From Aselliscus stoliczkanus (Eukaryota > Chordata > Mammalia > Chiroptera > Hipposideridae), in contig CM066729.1 of the NCBI GenBank assembly GCA_033961575.1, forward strand, positions 97,343,001 through 97,407,000: a stretch of DNA of 64,000 nucleotides, in the 5' to 3' direction. The translations under genes and the position numbers were made by a program. A model generated the notes under the pieces. That model was not told the origin of the DNA. It saw nothing but the letters and a program-made list of their open reading frames with translations, and made no database searches. Positions 36,567 through 47,203 of this stretch are shown piece by piece (the first letter of the stretch is position 1; every line of letters starts with the position of its first letter).

Positions 36567-37086
36567 CAAATGGTTCCTGACTTATGATGATTCAACCTAT
36601 GATGGTGAGAAAGCAATATGCGTTCAGCAGAAGCCATACTGCGGATTTAAAATTTTTGTGTTTTCCCAGGCTAGTGATGTGTAGTATGATACTCTGTCGT
36701 GATGCTGGACAGTGGCCATGAGCCACAGCTCCTAGCCAGACACGTGATCACAGGGTAAACAACTGATACTCTTCAGGGTGCTGTGTTGCCAACATGTTTC
36801 AGATATAGTGTTTTGTGTTTTTGCATTCCACCATCTCAATGAAAACACCCATGTATGTCTCCTATTTCTGTTGAGAAGAAGAAATGCAATTATTATTGAG
36901 GTGAAACTCAAGATAATTGCCCAACTGTAGACTAATGTAAGTGTTCTGAGTGCGTTTAAGGTAGGCTAGGCTAAGCTATGATGTTTGATAGGTTAGTTGC
37001 ATTAAATGCATTTTCAGTTTAATGACATTTTCAACTTATCATGGGTTCATAGAGATGTAACTCCATCATAAGTCGAAGAGCATCTG
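36567..37086. mobile_element. Tigger-like (pogo) DNA transposon, about 520 bp
   Basis: TA at 36565-36566 and 37087-37088 bracket inverted ends: left CAAATGGTTCCTGACTTATG, right (reverse) CAGATGCTCTTCGACTTATG. Interior landmarks include ATGATACTCTGTCGTGATGC and AAGGTAGGCTAGGCTAAGCT, text I know from ancient mammalian Tigger-related elements. No transposase frame survives; a non-autonomous fossil. Exact subfamily unresolved. Confidence 0.75.
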
Positions 37087-37089
37087 TAT

Positions 37090-37900
37090 ATAAAAATATA
37101 GAAATTTTCAGGCTAATTTTTGTGATTACAATGTACCTTTTAAATATCCCCTAGTACTTTCTGTTTTCTGTATTTTTTTTCTCTCCAGTGCACTATCTAA
37201 CCTAACAATACATTTTTCAATAGAGTTTATTTTTTAAAGTAGTTTTAGATTTGCAGCAAAATGTAGTCTCCCCCATTATTACCATCCCACAGGAGAGTAG
37301 CACATTGGTTACAACTGATGAATCCAATTGGCACATCATTACCCAAAGTGATGATTTGCATTAGAATGGTATTTTATTCCTTATGTGTGTCCTGACCACA
37401 CCCCGCCAGTAGAATTCACTGTTTTCTCTCCAGTGCCTTGCAAATAATTCATACTCAAAAATTTTAGAAATGAATTAATTAACTTAAGCAGGACCTTACT
37501 TTGTTACCAGAAAAGATCTCTTACGGCAATATGGCAAATATGGCCATTTTTAAAACCCTGACATAGTGGAGATTTTCCAGGCTCTTTGAGTCTCATGCAT
37601 CAGTCTCCATTTTACCCCTTGTTTATTCAACAACTGTTTACTGAGTACATGTTACATGATAGTCATGCTTCTAAAGGTTAGGGACATGGAAGTGGAAAAG
37701 AAGTAAAGATGCAGCTTCAAGTCATATGTTAAATATTCTAGTGGGAGGGATTTCACTGTAGAAGTCTGAGATTGTGTTAACTCTTTCATTTCCTCATTCC
37801 CTGTGCTGTTGTTTAATGGCATGGAATGAATCATTCAACAGCATGCTTTGAATATGTGTTTATCATATTAACTCATTTGCGCATTGGTATACTCACATTT
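37090..37900. other. Unassigned DNA
   Basis: No exon or named repeat recognised. A faint MIR/L2-like phrase (CAACTGTTTACTGAGTACAT) occurs near 37630. Confidence 0.45.
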
Positions 37901-37914
37901 AAGATTCACTTGTG

Positions 37915-38462
37915 GCCTTCATTTTTCTTTTTCTTTTTCTTTTTTTGTTTTTTTTGTTTTGAGGGCATTGTCATTGGCCCTCATATGTAGGACCTGAACC
38001 AGGGACACTAGCTTCCCAAGCCAGTGCTTAACCACCACACCACTCGGCCGGCCCTGGTCTTCATTTTTCTTAGGGCCATGAAGGCCTGTGGGAACAGGAC
38101 TTCTAAAAAGACAAGTATGCCTGGAAGGCTGTGGCCCATGGCCATTTTTGCTGGCTATAAGCAGGGTCTCCAGAAACAGAGAGAGCACAGAGCTGTTCTT
38201 AAAATTAAAGGTGTTTATGCTCGAGATGAAACTGAATTCTATTTAGGCAAGAGCTGTGCTCATGTGTACAAGGCAAAAATCAACACAGTCATCTGGGGAA
38301 AGGTGACTCGTGCTCGTGGAAACAGTGGCGTGGTTTGGGCCAAATACCGAAACACCTTCCTGCTAAAGCCATAGGACACAGAATCCACGTAATACTGTAC
38401 CCCTCAAGGATTTAAACTTACTGAAAAGTATATAAAGTGGATTTGTTGCTCTGTTGTAAAGA
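37915..38462 (+). pseudogene. RPL35A: RPL35A processed pseudogene
   Basis: A retrocopy of the mRNA for large-subunit ribosomal protein eL33. Leader text AGGCCTGTGGGAACAGGAC leads to an ATG at 38117. The frame reads [18 protein letters not shown] and later [14 protein letters not shown] and VIWGKVTRA, in the parent's order, and has no introns. Relative to the parent of about 110 residues, eleven codons are missing in frame between NTV and IWGK. One base is lost near 38354, so this frame stops at 38372-38374, while the parental C terminus (LYPSRI) continues in the next frame to TAA at 38413-38415. The 3' UTR follows to about 38455; almost no poly(A) is left. Flanks are a target duplication, AAGATTCACTTGTG at 37901-37914 and AAGATTCACTTTTG at 38463-38476. 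A group A SINE sits in the leader. Upstream in-frame codons are SINE sequence. Not expected to make a ribosomal protein. Confidence 0.95.
37930..38054 (-). mobile_element. tRNA-headed SINE, group A, nested in the RPL35A retrocopy
   Basis: Minus-strand copy with TTTTTC-type tail complement on the left, B box GACCTGAACCAGGG (reverse) and head ACCACTCGGCCGGCC at the right. The target duplication is TGGCCTTCATTTTTCTT at 37913-37929 and TGGTCTTCATTTTTCTT at 38055-38071. Its left copy overlaps the retrocopy junction, so the SINE came after the retrocopy. Confidence 0.92.
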
Positions 38463-38476
38463 AAGATTCACTTTTG

Positions 38477-39804
38477 ATACTTAGTGTAGATGTTACAATT
38501 GCACATCTTAGATTTTCTAAGACAAGCCTGGCATATCTGCCTCCTTGTGTTTTTAAGTATGTGCTTGTTAGAACCTGCAAGCTATTTTTTTTTTCTTCTG
38601 AAATTAGGCTGCTATACAAATAGCGTCACATCTCAATGTCTGAGAATGTTATGCTCCTTCACTTTCACCAACAAACTTTAGTCAGACAACTATAAGGCAA
38701 GAAGAAAACTGGCAATCTATTGTCCTCAAAGAATTTATTTAAATTCCGAATGCTTTTCCCACAGAAGGGGGGATTTCCTACGCATCTGGAAAATCTACCT
38801 CTGTTACTTGGCAGTCTCCTCCTGTAATACTTTTACGAGCTGTAACTGCTTCAGGTGAAAAAAAAAATCTTAATCCCCACTACGTGCCTTCTACTAGAAG
38901 GTCTGCAATATTTAGTGCTCCTGTTAATAAACTAACCCAGGGAAATCATTCAGAGTGTTGAAATTAGCACATCTAGTTATTAAAAAAACAAGGGACTTTT
39001 TCTTCTTTATTAAAAAACTCAGAAATCTCTTATAAATGGCTTGTTTTAATATGATATTTTGTACTGTCTTGCTTATACAACTATTTTAGTTTTAACTATT
39101 TTCCAAAATAAAAACAAAACAGAATAGGGAAAACATCTAAATAGCAACCTAGAAAAATCTTAGAAAAAATTTTATAAGACTTCCTAAGGTTTATAATAAA
39201 GTGAAATACACTTTATGATACCAAGATTAAATTGTTAATTTAATGATAATTTCAAGGGTATTTGATTCCTGGTTAAGTTTAGATTTATATTTTTATGGTT
39301 TTGAAAGTCATAATTTATTTGTGCTGAAACATTGGTTTTCCTAAATTGTAGTTCTGTTCTTTCAAGCATAACAATTTGAAAATACATTTCTTACTGCTAT
39401 ACTAAATGATGTGAACTATTTTATCAATGTCAAGATTTATTTTTATTATTACTATAGTTAGTTATCCCATCATGTCTAGAAAGGCTTTTTGAACCTCATT
39501 GGTCTGGTTTTTATTGTGGTGCATACATTTCACATATATTTGTATATGTGTGGCACATTTCAGAAGTATAAAACTGAAGGACTTTGGAGAATTGCGGGAT
39601 CATCCAATACAATGATGATTTTATAAATACAGATCCAAAAGCCACAAATTGAAGATCATTTTCAAGGGGCTCTGTAGCTAGGGAGAGACAGGACAAGAAC
39701 TAGAACCTGAGTCTCCTACTCTGAGTCGAGTGCTCTGACTACAGAAGTTTGTATTTCCATTGCGTGTCTCCATACTTGGATAGGAGTGAGATTTCACTTG
39801 TATA
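38477..39804. other. Unassigned AT-rich DNA
   Basis: No exon or named repeat recognised. Short frames at 38404-38681 and 39511-39893 lack family signatures. Confidence 0.5.
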
Positions 39805-40572
39805 CAGAGGAGGTCACATACTTTTTCTTTTAAATGCCATATAATAAATCTTTTAGTCTTGTGGGCCATACAATTTTTGTTACAAGCAATCATATGTATA
39901 ATTGCAGCATGAAAGTAACCCTAAACAAAGCACATAAACATACACAGTGAGGTTGTGTTCCACTAAAATTTTATAAACAAAATTTAAATTCCATATCATT
40001 TTCATGTATTACAAAATAGTATTCTTTTTTTTGATTTCGTTCAAACGTTTGACAACAGAAAAATTTTAAGTTCATGGGCCAGCCGAGTGGCTCATTGGTT
40101 AAGAGTTGCCTTGGGAGCATGAGCTCTGAGCAGCAGGTCTGCTAGTTCAGATCCCACATGGGCCAGTAACACTGCCCTCTACAGCTAAGATGGCGAACAA
40201 CAGCTCAACCTGGAGCTGGGCTGCCGTGATTTGCCGGTGATGGCGTAGGCTGCAGTGGGCTGCCATAAGCTACCATGAGTGGCCGGCAGCCAGCATGAAC
40301 AGCCATGAGCTGCCATCCAATGGCCAGCAACTGACTGCCTCAGCCAGGAAGAGTGCAACGATAATACCAACATGGGCCAATGAAGCGACGTCCTCCACAA
40401 CTACACTGAAGAATAAAGGACAACAACTTGTCTGTCCTCCTTCCACGATTCCCCAATGCTGTTCCCCTCCTCCATTCCCCAATTTTTAAAAAAAAAATGA
40501 TAAGTTCATAAAGTGTACAAAATTGGGCTGTGAGCCAGATGTGGCCTTTGGGCCTTAGTTTGCCAACCTCTG
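39805..40572. repeat. Old hAT element split by a SINE
   Basis: The left end CAGAGGAGGTCACATACTTT and the reversed right end CAGAGGTTGGCAAACTAAG are imperfect inverted repeats of the 'caggggtcggcaaact' hAT type. TGTTCCACTAAAATTTTATAA and GTGAGCCAGATGTGGCCTTT are familiar interior phrases of this widespread mammalian family. No transposase frame. A composite SINE occupies 40076-40500. Confidence 0.75.
40076..40500 (+). mobile_element. Composite tRNA-headed SINE, group C
   Basis: The plus-strand copy shows the layout best: head GGGCCAGCCGAGTGGCTCAT; B-box-like GTTCAGATCCC; ACAGCTAAGATGGCGAACAA; a GC-rich core with repeated CATGAGCTGCC/GTGGCCGGCAGCC words; ACATGGGCCAATGAAGCGAC; and an end GATTCCCCAATGCTGTTCCC plus A-rich tail. 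Perfect target duplication TAAGTTCAT at 40067-40075 and 40501-40509. Frames at 40185-40489 on both strands are incidental. Confidence 0.92.
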
Positions 40573-40875
40573 AAAAAGCAATAGTAGGAATGTTTTAAGC
40601 CTGTTGCCTATAAACTGCAGAAACACAGTAAATCCCATTCAGAAAGCTTTAGAATTTCCATTTAAATCTAGATCATGCTTTTACTTATAATTTTACTAGT
40701 TTATCTATAATTTATATGCATATATTAATACATTAGTACATATAAATATAATTATAAACAAAAATATACAGCTTTTTTGAAAGTTTGCTCAATTATTTTG
40801 AAGAAACAGTGAGTTGGATTCAAGAACACTTGAGGTATGTTGATCCAGGTACTGGTGATCTAAAACAAACAATAA

Positions 40876-41036
40876 GGGCCGGCCGAGTGGTTCAGTTGGT
40901 TAAGAGCTCGCTCAAGAGTGCAAGCTGAGCTCTGAGCAATGGCGGTTCGATGCCAGCCTGAGCTGAGTTGCCGTTGAGCTGCCAACAGATGGCAGGATGG
41001 TTCAGCTAAAAACAAAAAACAAAAAAAAACAAAATT
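40876..41036 (+). mobile_element. tRNA-headed SINE, group B
   Basis: Head GGGCCGGCCGAGTGGTTCAG, then GCTCGCTCAAGAGTGCAAGC, B-box-like GGTTCGATGCC, end GGCAGGATGGTTCAGC and an (AAAC)-rich tail. No convincing target duplication by eye. Sister copy of 22031-22182. Confidence 0.9.
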
Positions 41037-41314
41037 TTAAAAGCATATGCACATAATCTTGCATGAGTACAGGATGGGAATTCTCTAATATATAAAATAG
41101 AGTTAACTGCATTACCTCCACAAAGTCATGTGAGTTTAAAAAAAATATTATAGGTCAAGCACCAAATTGTTACTGGGAGTTACTAGATTCTTAATAAGAA
41201 CTAGTATTATTATATCTCATGTTACAATAGTTCATGAGTAGAAAATGTATATTAAGCCAGATATAATAATGAAAAAGACTAAGTTAATCTTTAAGGGAAT
41301 GCTGAAAAGTTATA

Positions 41315-41450
41315 GTATATTTACCTCACATTTTTATAGTGCTTTACAATATTCATAGCACTATCAATTCTATTTATTTTAAATTTGATTCATACAATTC
41401 TGTGTACTAGGTAGAACTAACATATTTTAAAGACTAAGAAATTAATATAC
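41315..41450 (-). repeat. MIR SINE remnant
   Basis: TTTTATAGTGCTTTACAATAT and TGTGTACTAGGTAGAACTAAC followed by a decayed 'gactaagaaa' block; antisense MIR, diverged. Confidence 0.5.
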
Positions 41451-41850
41451 AAATTGAACAATAAATTAAAAAGAACATATACCACAATAATAAAGTGGGA
41501 TTTATTCCTGATATACAAGTGTGGTTCAATATCCATAAATCAATTAACATGATATACCACATAAACAAAATGAAAAAATAAAAAGCATATGATCATATCA
41601 ATAAATGCAGAAAAAGCATTTGACAAAATCCAGCATCCATTTATGATAAAAATTCTCAGCAAAGTGGGAATAGAAGGAACATATCTCAACATAATGAAGG
41701 CCATATATGACAAATCCACAGCTGACATCATATTCAGTGGGGAAAAGATAAAATCATTTTCCTTAAGATGAGAAACAAGGCAAGGATGTACTCTTTTAAC
41801 ACTTTCATTCAACATAGCTCTAGAAGTCCTAGCCACAGCAATCAGACAAA

Positions 41851-41852
41851 AA

Positions 41853-41895
<43 letters not shown>

Positions 41896-41897
41896 AT
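41851..41897. repeat. (AAAT)n microsatellite inside L1 ORF2
   Basis: About eleven uninterrupted AAAT units replacing an A-rich ORF2 codon stretch. Confidence 0.92.
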
Positions 41898-42989
41898 GGC
41901 AGCTAAATAAGAAAAGAAGAAATAAAACTGTCATTATCTGCAGATGACGTGATACTATCTGTAGAGAACCCCAAAGATTCCACCAAAAAGCTATTGGAAC
42001 TAATAAATGAATTCAGAAAAGTAACAAGATACAAAATTAATATTTAGAAATAAGTTACATTTTTACACACCAATGCCAAATTATCAGAAAGAGAAATTAA
42101 GAAAACAGTCACATTTACAATTATATAAACAAAAAACAAACAAACAAACACCTAGGAATGAATTTAACCAATGAAGTAAAAGACCTGTACTCAGAAAATT
42201 ATAAGATATTGAAGAGAGAACCTGAGTAAGATACAAATAAACAGAAGCATACACTATGCTTATGGATAGGAAGAATCAATACTGTTAAAATGTCCGTACT
42301 ACCCAAAGCAATCTATAAATTCAAAGCAATCTCTATCAAAATATCCTTGACATTTTTCACAGAACTAAAATAAATAATGCAAAAATGTATATGGAATCAT
42401 AAAAGACCCTGAATACTATGGCAATCTTGAGAAAGAAGAACAAAGCAAGAGGTATCTTGCTTCACAATGTCAAAGTATACTACAAGGCAATAGAAATCAA
42501 AACAGAATGGTACCAGCATAGAAACAGACACATAGATCAATGGAATGCAATAGAGAGCACAGAAATAAACTCTCTCTGGTCATTTAAATTCTGATAAAGG
42601 AAGCAAGAATATACATTAGGGTAAAGAGAGTCCACTCAACAAATGGTGCTGGGAAAACTGAATGGATACATGCAGAAACAAATGAAAGTGGACCATCTTC
42701 TGGCTCCACATAAAAGAATAAATTCAAAATGGATTAAAGACTTAAATCTAAGACCTGAAGCCATAAAACTCCTAGATGAAAAGATAGGCAGTAAATTCTC
42801 AGACATTACCCTTAGTAACATATTAATACATCTCCTCAGGCAAGGGAAACAAAAGAAAAAAACAAATGGGACTACATCAAACTAAAAAGTTTTTGAACAG
42901 CAAAGGAAACTATCAACAAATTGAAAAGGCAGCCTACTGAATGGAAGAAGGTATTCACCAATGATACCTCTGATAAAGGGTTAATACCT

Positions 42990-42992
<3 letters not shown>

Positions 42993-43042
<50 letters not shown>
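42993..43042. repeat. (TA)25 microsatellite inside L1
   Basis: Uninterrupted TA run between the ORF2 tail segments. Confidence 0.95.
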
Positions 43043-43045
<3 letters not shown>

Positions 43046-43793
43046 ATACAACACTAAAAACGAACAATCCAATTAACGTGGGCAAAGGACACACAGATGA
43101 CCAATAAACATATGAAAAGATACTCAAGGTTACTAATCATCAGAGAAATGCAAATTAAAACCACAATGAGATATCACTTCACACCTGTCAGAATGGCCAT
43201 CATCAATAAATCAACAAACAACAAACAAGTGTTGGTGACGATGTGGAAAAAAGGGAATCCTTGTGCACTGTTGGTGGGATTGCAAATTGGTGCAACCAAT
43301 ATGGAAAACAGTATGGAGGTTCTTAAAATTATTAAAAAGAGAACTACCTTATGACCCAGCAATTCCACTCCTGTGTATTTACCCACAGAAATCCAAAACA
43401 CTAATTTGAAAATATATGTGTACCCCTATGTTACTGCAGCACTCTTCTCATAGCCAACATATGGAAACAACCGAAATGCCCTTCAATAGAAGATTGGATA
43501 AAGAAGAGGTGGTATATATATTCAATGGAGTATTATTACTCAGCCATACAAAGAATGAAATATTACCACTTGCAACAACATGGATGGACCTAGAGGGTAT
43601 TATGCTAAGTCAAATAAATCAGACTGAGAAAGACAAATACCATATGATCTCACTTATATGTGGGATCTAAAGAACAAAATAAACAAAACAGAAACAGACT
43701 CATAGCTACAGAGAACAAACTGATGGTTACTAGATGGGAGTGGGTTTGGGGGGCTGGGTGAGAAAAGTGAAGGAATTAAGAAGTACAAATTGG

Positions 43794-43911
43794 GGCCTGC
43801 TGAGTGGGGTGGTAGTTAAGCGCTGGCTTGGGAAGCCAGCAGCCCCGGTTCGGGTCCCACATATGAGGGCCAGTGACACTGCCCTCAAGCAAACAAACAA
43901 ACAAAAAAATC
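43794..43911 (+). mobile_element. tRNA-headed SINE, group A, nested in L1 3' UTR
   Basis: Perfect 16-bp target duplication AAGAAGTACAAATTGG at 43778-43793 and 43912-43927. Head GCCTGCTGAGTGGGGTGGTA, stem GCTGGCTTGGGAAGCCAGC, B box GGTTCGGGTCCC, 3' part GAGGGCCAGTGACACTGCCC, (AAAC)n tail. Confidence 0.95.
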
Positions 43912-44236
43912 AAGAAGTACAAATTGGTAGTTACAAAATAGTCACCAGGATGTAAAGTACAAATGTAGGGAATAGAGTCAATAATATTGCAAAAGCTATG
44001 TATAATGTCAGATGGGTACTAGCCTTACTGGGATTATCACTTTGTGAGGTATATAAATATCTTATCACTATGTTGTTTTTACACCTGAAACTAGTGTAAT
44101 ATTGTATGTCAATGGTAATTGAAACATAAATTTTTAAAAATTAAAAAGAAGGAATTAGTATTTCTGTTTTTCAAGAAGAAACTAATTCCCAACTGAAAAT
44201 GATAGTGTCATTCCAAGACCCAGGTCGTCTGACTCA

Positions 44237-44237
44237 C

Positions 44238-44280
<43 letters not shown>

Positions 44281-44283
44281 TTT
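44237..44283. repeat. (TTTA)12 tetranucleotide, SINE tail
   Basis: Complement of an (ATAA)n tail belonging to the minus-strand SINE that follows. Confidence 0.92.
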
Positions 44284-44376
44284 TTTAAGGGCAGTGTCAC
44301 TGGCCCTCATACATGGGACCCGAACCGGGGCCGCTGGCTTCCCAAACCAGTGCTTAACCACCGCGCCACTCAGCCC
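44284..44376 (-). mobile_element. tRNA-headed SINE, group A
   Basis: Antisense copy: GGGCAGTGTCACTGGCCCTC, GGACCCGAACCGGGG (B box reversed), TGCTTAACCACCGCGCCACT. Target duplication unclear; only CTGACT is shared across the flanks. Confidence 0.9.
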
Positions 44377-46294
44377 TGACTGTCCCTTATTAATGGAAAT
44401 GATAAAGCACAATTAAACATGTGACTGGTTCTGGGCCACACATAATGAGAGGAATATTGATAGTCTTGATGTGTACAAACAGGAGAGTAAGTTTTCTGTT
44501 ACCTAGCAACTTGAGAAATGATTAAAGTAATTAGGAATATTTGACCCTGATGAAAAAACTAATGTAGAAAGGATAACTCCAAAATGTTTTTCAATATTTG
44601 CCATGTGAGAGAGAGTGTAGATAGATTATTTTATTATCCAGAAGAGAAAACTGGAACTAATAGCAAACAGCTTTTGACAAGATGCAAAGAAACAGTCATA
44701 ATAATGAAGCAAAATAACAATGGGATTTTTTTGAGATGAGTTCTTCTAGAACCTGTAAACCACCTGTTAAAGAGGAGATTCTCATGAAAGAAATAAAGTT
44801 GTTTTGGATTATTTTTATTCTCCGTTATATCCCTAAAAGTTCATAGTCCTGCAATACTTTTAGGATCATGGATTATAAAACTTTATTATTTATAGATGGA
44901 CTATATTTACACAGAATTTTATGATTTTTCAGTGGTTTTGTTTTAAAATTCTGCCCCAATGCAACTCCTCAGTATTACTCTGATTGAAACACGCTGCCAA
45001 TATTTCTGAAAAAAGTTATGGTAAATAGATTAAAAATATCTTTTGTTTTAAACGTAAGATTGACAAGTAGGAAAAATAAGGGTGATTTCTTATGAATTTT
45101 CTTATTAGAGCTACCAACTCTCCTTTTCAAATTAGTTTTTTTTTTTAAATACGACAATATAAAGCATATCACAGGAGCCTATGTGTATTAATACAATGAT
45201 GCTACTTTCACGAGATATTTGCCTTAAAGTAAAACATGCTAAGTCTAAGTTTTTTTTATCTAAAATAACTTAAAATACAGCTTTCACTTTATAAAGGAGA
45301 CTGTGATAATTAACCCACCAGTTATTGTTACAAAGTAAGCCAACACATTTAACCAATAAATTCTATTTTACATGTTTTACAAATTTTGATTAAATGCTTT
45401 TGGTTAGAAGCTCTGAATTGTTCAAATGCTCTAACAGAGCAACAAAATTGAATCTTCCCATTATGTCTGTGTTCATTATATAAAAATTTAAATTGGTCTA
45501 ACCTACCAAGCAAGTGGAAATGCAGTCAGATCCATGGTCTCTGCTTCATGATGAGTCGTACTATTTCCGTTGTTGCTTTGTTCCCAGGAATTGAAAAGAA
45601 GCAGATTTTGTCTGTTGGTTTTGGTTGTCCTATGAATCATTCCCAAAGAATGAGCCCTTAACTAAGGATTGGTGAGGACAAGAGAATGGAACATGGGATT
45701 CTACTTTCCTCTTTACCTTTTGACTATAGAATTTATTGCTCGACACATGAAAAAAGTAACAAATGGTGATTTATTTCCACAGGATAGAGGACGTTATATA
45801 TTATCCTGTTCTTGAGCTATATTTTTTAATTTATTTTGAAAAATCCATCTTCGGTTATAGAATCCTGATTAATGGCCATGATACATGTTAGTATGATTTG
45901 GGTATGATAACGAAGCTGAGGAACTTAGGAGCACCATTTAAATTTAAAACGTAACGAATGTTTGGCATGTCTTACTGGAAATCTTTTTTTTTTTAACAGA
46001 TTGCCAAAACACATTTTCATATTTATATAGTGCATTGTATATTTATATACATTTTATATTTAATGATAATCATGTCAGTCACTGCTATTTTGGTTAATCC
46101 TATTTACAGTATTTCTATTAGAATGAAATATGTGACAATTAGTCAGAGAAAGCAAATACCTGAAATGTTAGTGTCCCTAAAGGAAGAGCTGCAAAGTCGC
46201 CCTCATGGTGACTAACCTCTTTCTTAAGATTCATACCTTTTGCATTTCTTTGTCTATCATTCATGTGTGATGTAAAGAATAAGTTTCTAGTTTT
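44377..46294. other. Long unassigned AT-rich stretch
   Basis: No exon, no named repeat. Low-interest short frames only. Confidence 0.5.
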
Positions 46295-46500
46295 TATTGC
46301 TAATTATATTGTAAGTATTTTGCTAATTATATGTTAAGTATCTTACATAAATGAACTAATTTGAGTATCACAACACCCCTCTTTACTGAGGAAGAATGGA
46401 AGGATCATGAGTTAAGTGACTTATTGGTGGTCACACAAGTAGTAAATCGCAGAGCTGAGATTTGAACCCAAAAAGTTGGGCCCCAGAGTCAATGCTCTGC
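46295..46500 (-). repeat. MIR SINE
   Basis: CTTTACTGAGGAAGAATGGA, GTGGTCACACAAGTAGTAAA and GAGATTTGAACCCAAAAAGT are antisense MIR landmarks. Confidence 0.75.
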
Positions 46501-47201
46501 ACAACTAAAGCATATTTCCTACAGGTCAGAATCATTTTATTGAATTTGTCCTTGAGAAGTAGAATCATATATAGATTCCTAGCATCCCCAAATCATACAG
46601 TAATCCAAAATGAACAAATAAGTTTTATTTTTAGTTTTAAGGAAATTCAAATAGATAGTATTTATTCTCCATGAAGGAGAAAAATTGCCCCACTATTCTC
46701 CATAAGGAGCCCTTGAGGTACCTGACAATTAAATTGATTTTCTTCTTTAGGTTCTTTCACAGTTTTGTTTTGTTTTTAATTTTCCTTTTTGCTTAAATTT
46801 GCAAACATTGGAAGCTCCTTCAAATTTGCTTCCATTATGTCAATATTTATATAACTATTTTATTCCAAAAGATTCTCTATGACAGTGAGAGGGCATTGTT
46901 TTACCTCTTTAGAAAAGGTTTTACATATTATCATAATGCCATTTGTATGGTTCATTTTACCTTCTTCAGGGTATACTAACTGACACCTGTCTTTTTTTGA
47001 AGAGGTGGAGAATTAAATAAAATAACGTGTAGGAATACATGAGATCCTTTGAGGCATCCTGTTGGATTTGCCAAATCAGATATTCATGCCACATTCTGAA
47101 AATTTGAATATAGGGGCCTACAGGCCTCAAACATTTTAAAATATTGTAATGCACCACTTTGTGCATTACAGAAATATAAGTTGGCTTTATACAAATCAAT
47201 G
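46501..47201. other. Unassigned DNA ending in a perfect inverted repeat
   Basis: No named repeat. TGTAATGCAC at 47145-47154 and GTGCATTACA at 47161-47170 pair perfectly around a 6-base loop, 33 bp before the mariner. Confidence 0.5.
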
Positions 47202-47203
47202 TA

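Larger units (their letters stand above)
41476..44137 (+). mobile_element. 5'-truncated L1 with ORF2 remnant and 3' UTR
   Basis: The target duplication AAATTAAAAAGAA is exact at 41463-41475 and 44138-44150, so both boundaries are known. The element starts inside the reverse transcriptase part of ORF2: [23 protein letters not shown] text, then [12 protein letters not shown]. The family FADD active-site box is changed to SADD at 41937-41948. Downstream frames (42643-42885, 43097-43354, 43416-43670) are the decayed ORF2 C-terminal part and the 3' UTR. Frameshifts, stops, an (AAAT)n, a (TA)n and a group A SINE interrupt it. It cannot encode an active reverse transcriptase. The 3' UTR (GATGGGAGTGGGTTTGGGGG onward) is the same type as at 692-1028. 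Confidence 0.95.

Noticed and set aside
38024..38374. RPL35A as a functional ribosomal protein gene of 116 codons
   Set aside because: The first 31 codons are SINE and leader, 11 internal codons are missing, and a frameshift removes the true C terminus. Intronless with target duplications, so a processed pseudogene.
40185..40489. Overlapping frames on both strands resembling a compact gene pair
   Set aside because: Explained by the GC-rich body of a group C SINE.
46191..46205. Second CTCF-like site (GTCGCCCTCATGGTG)
   Set aside because: Several core positions mismatch the consensus when aligned in either orientation.
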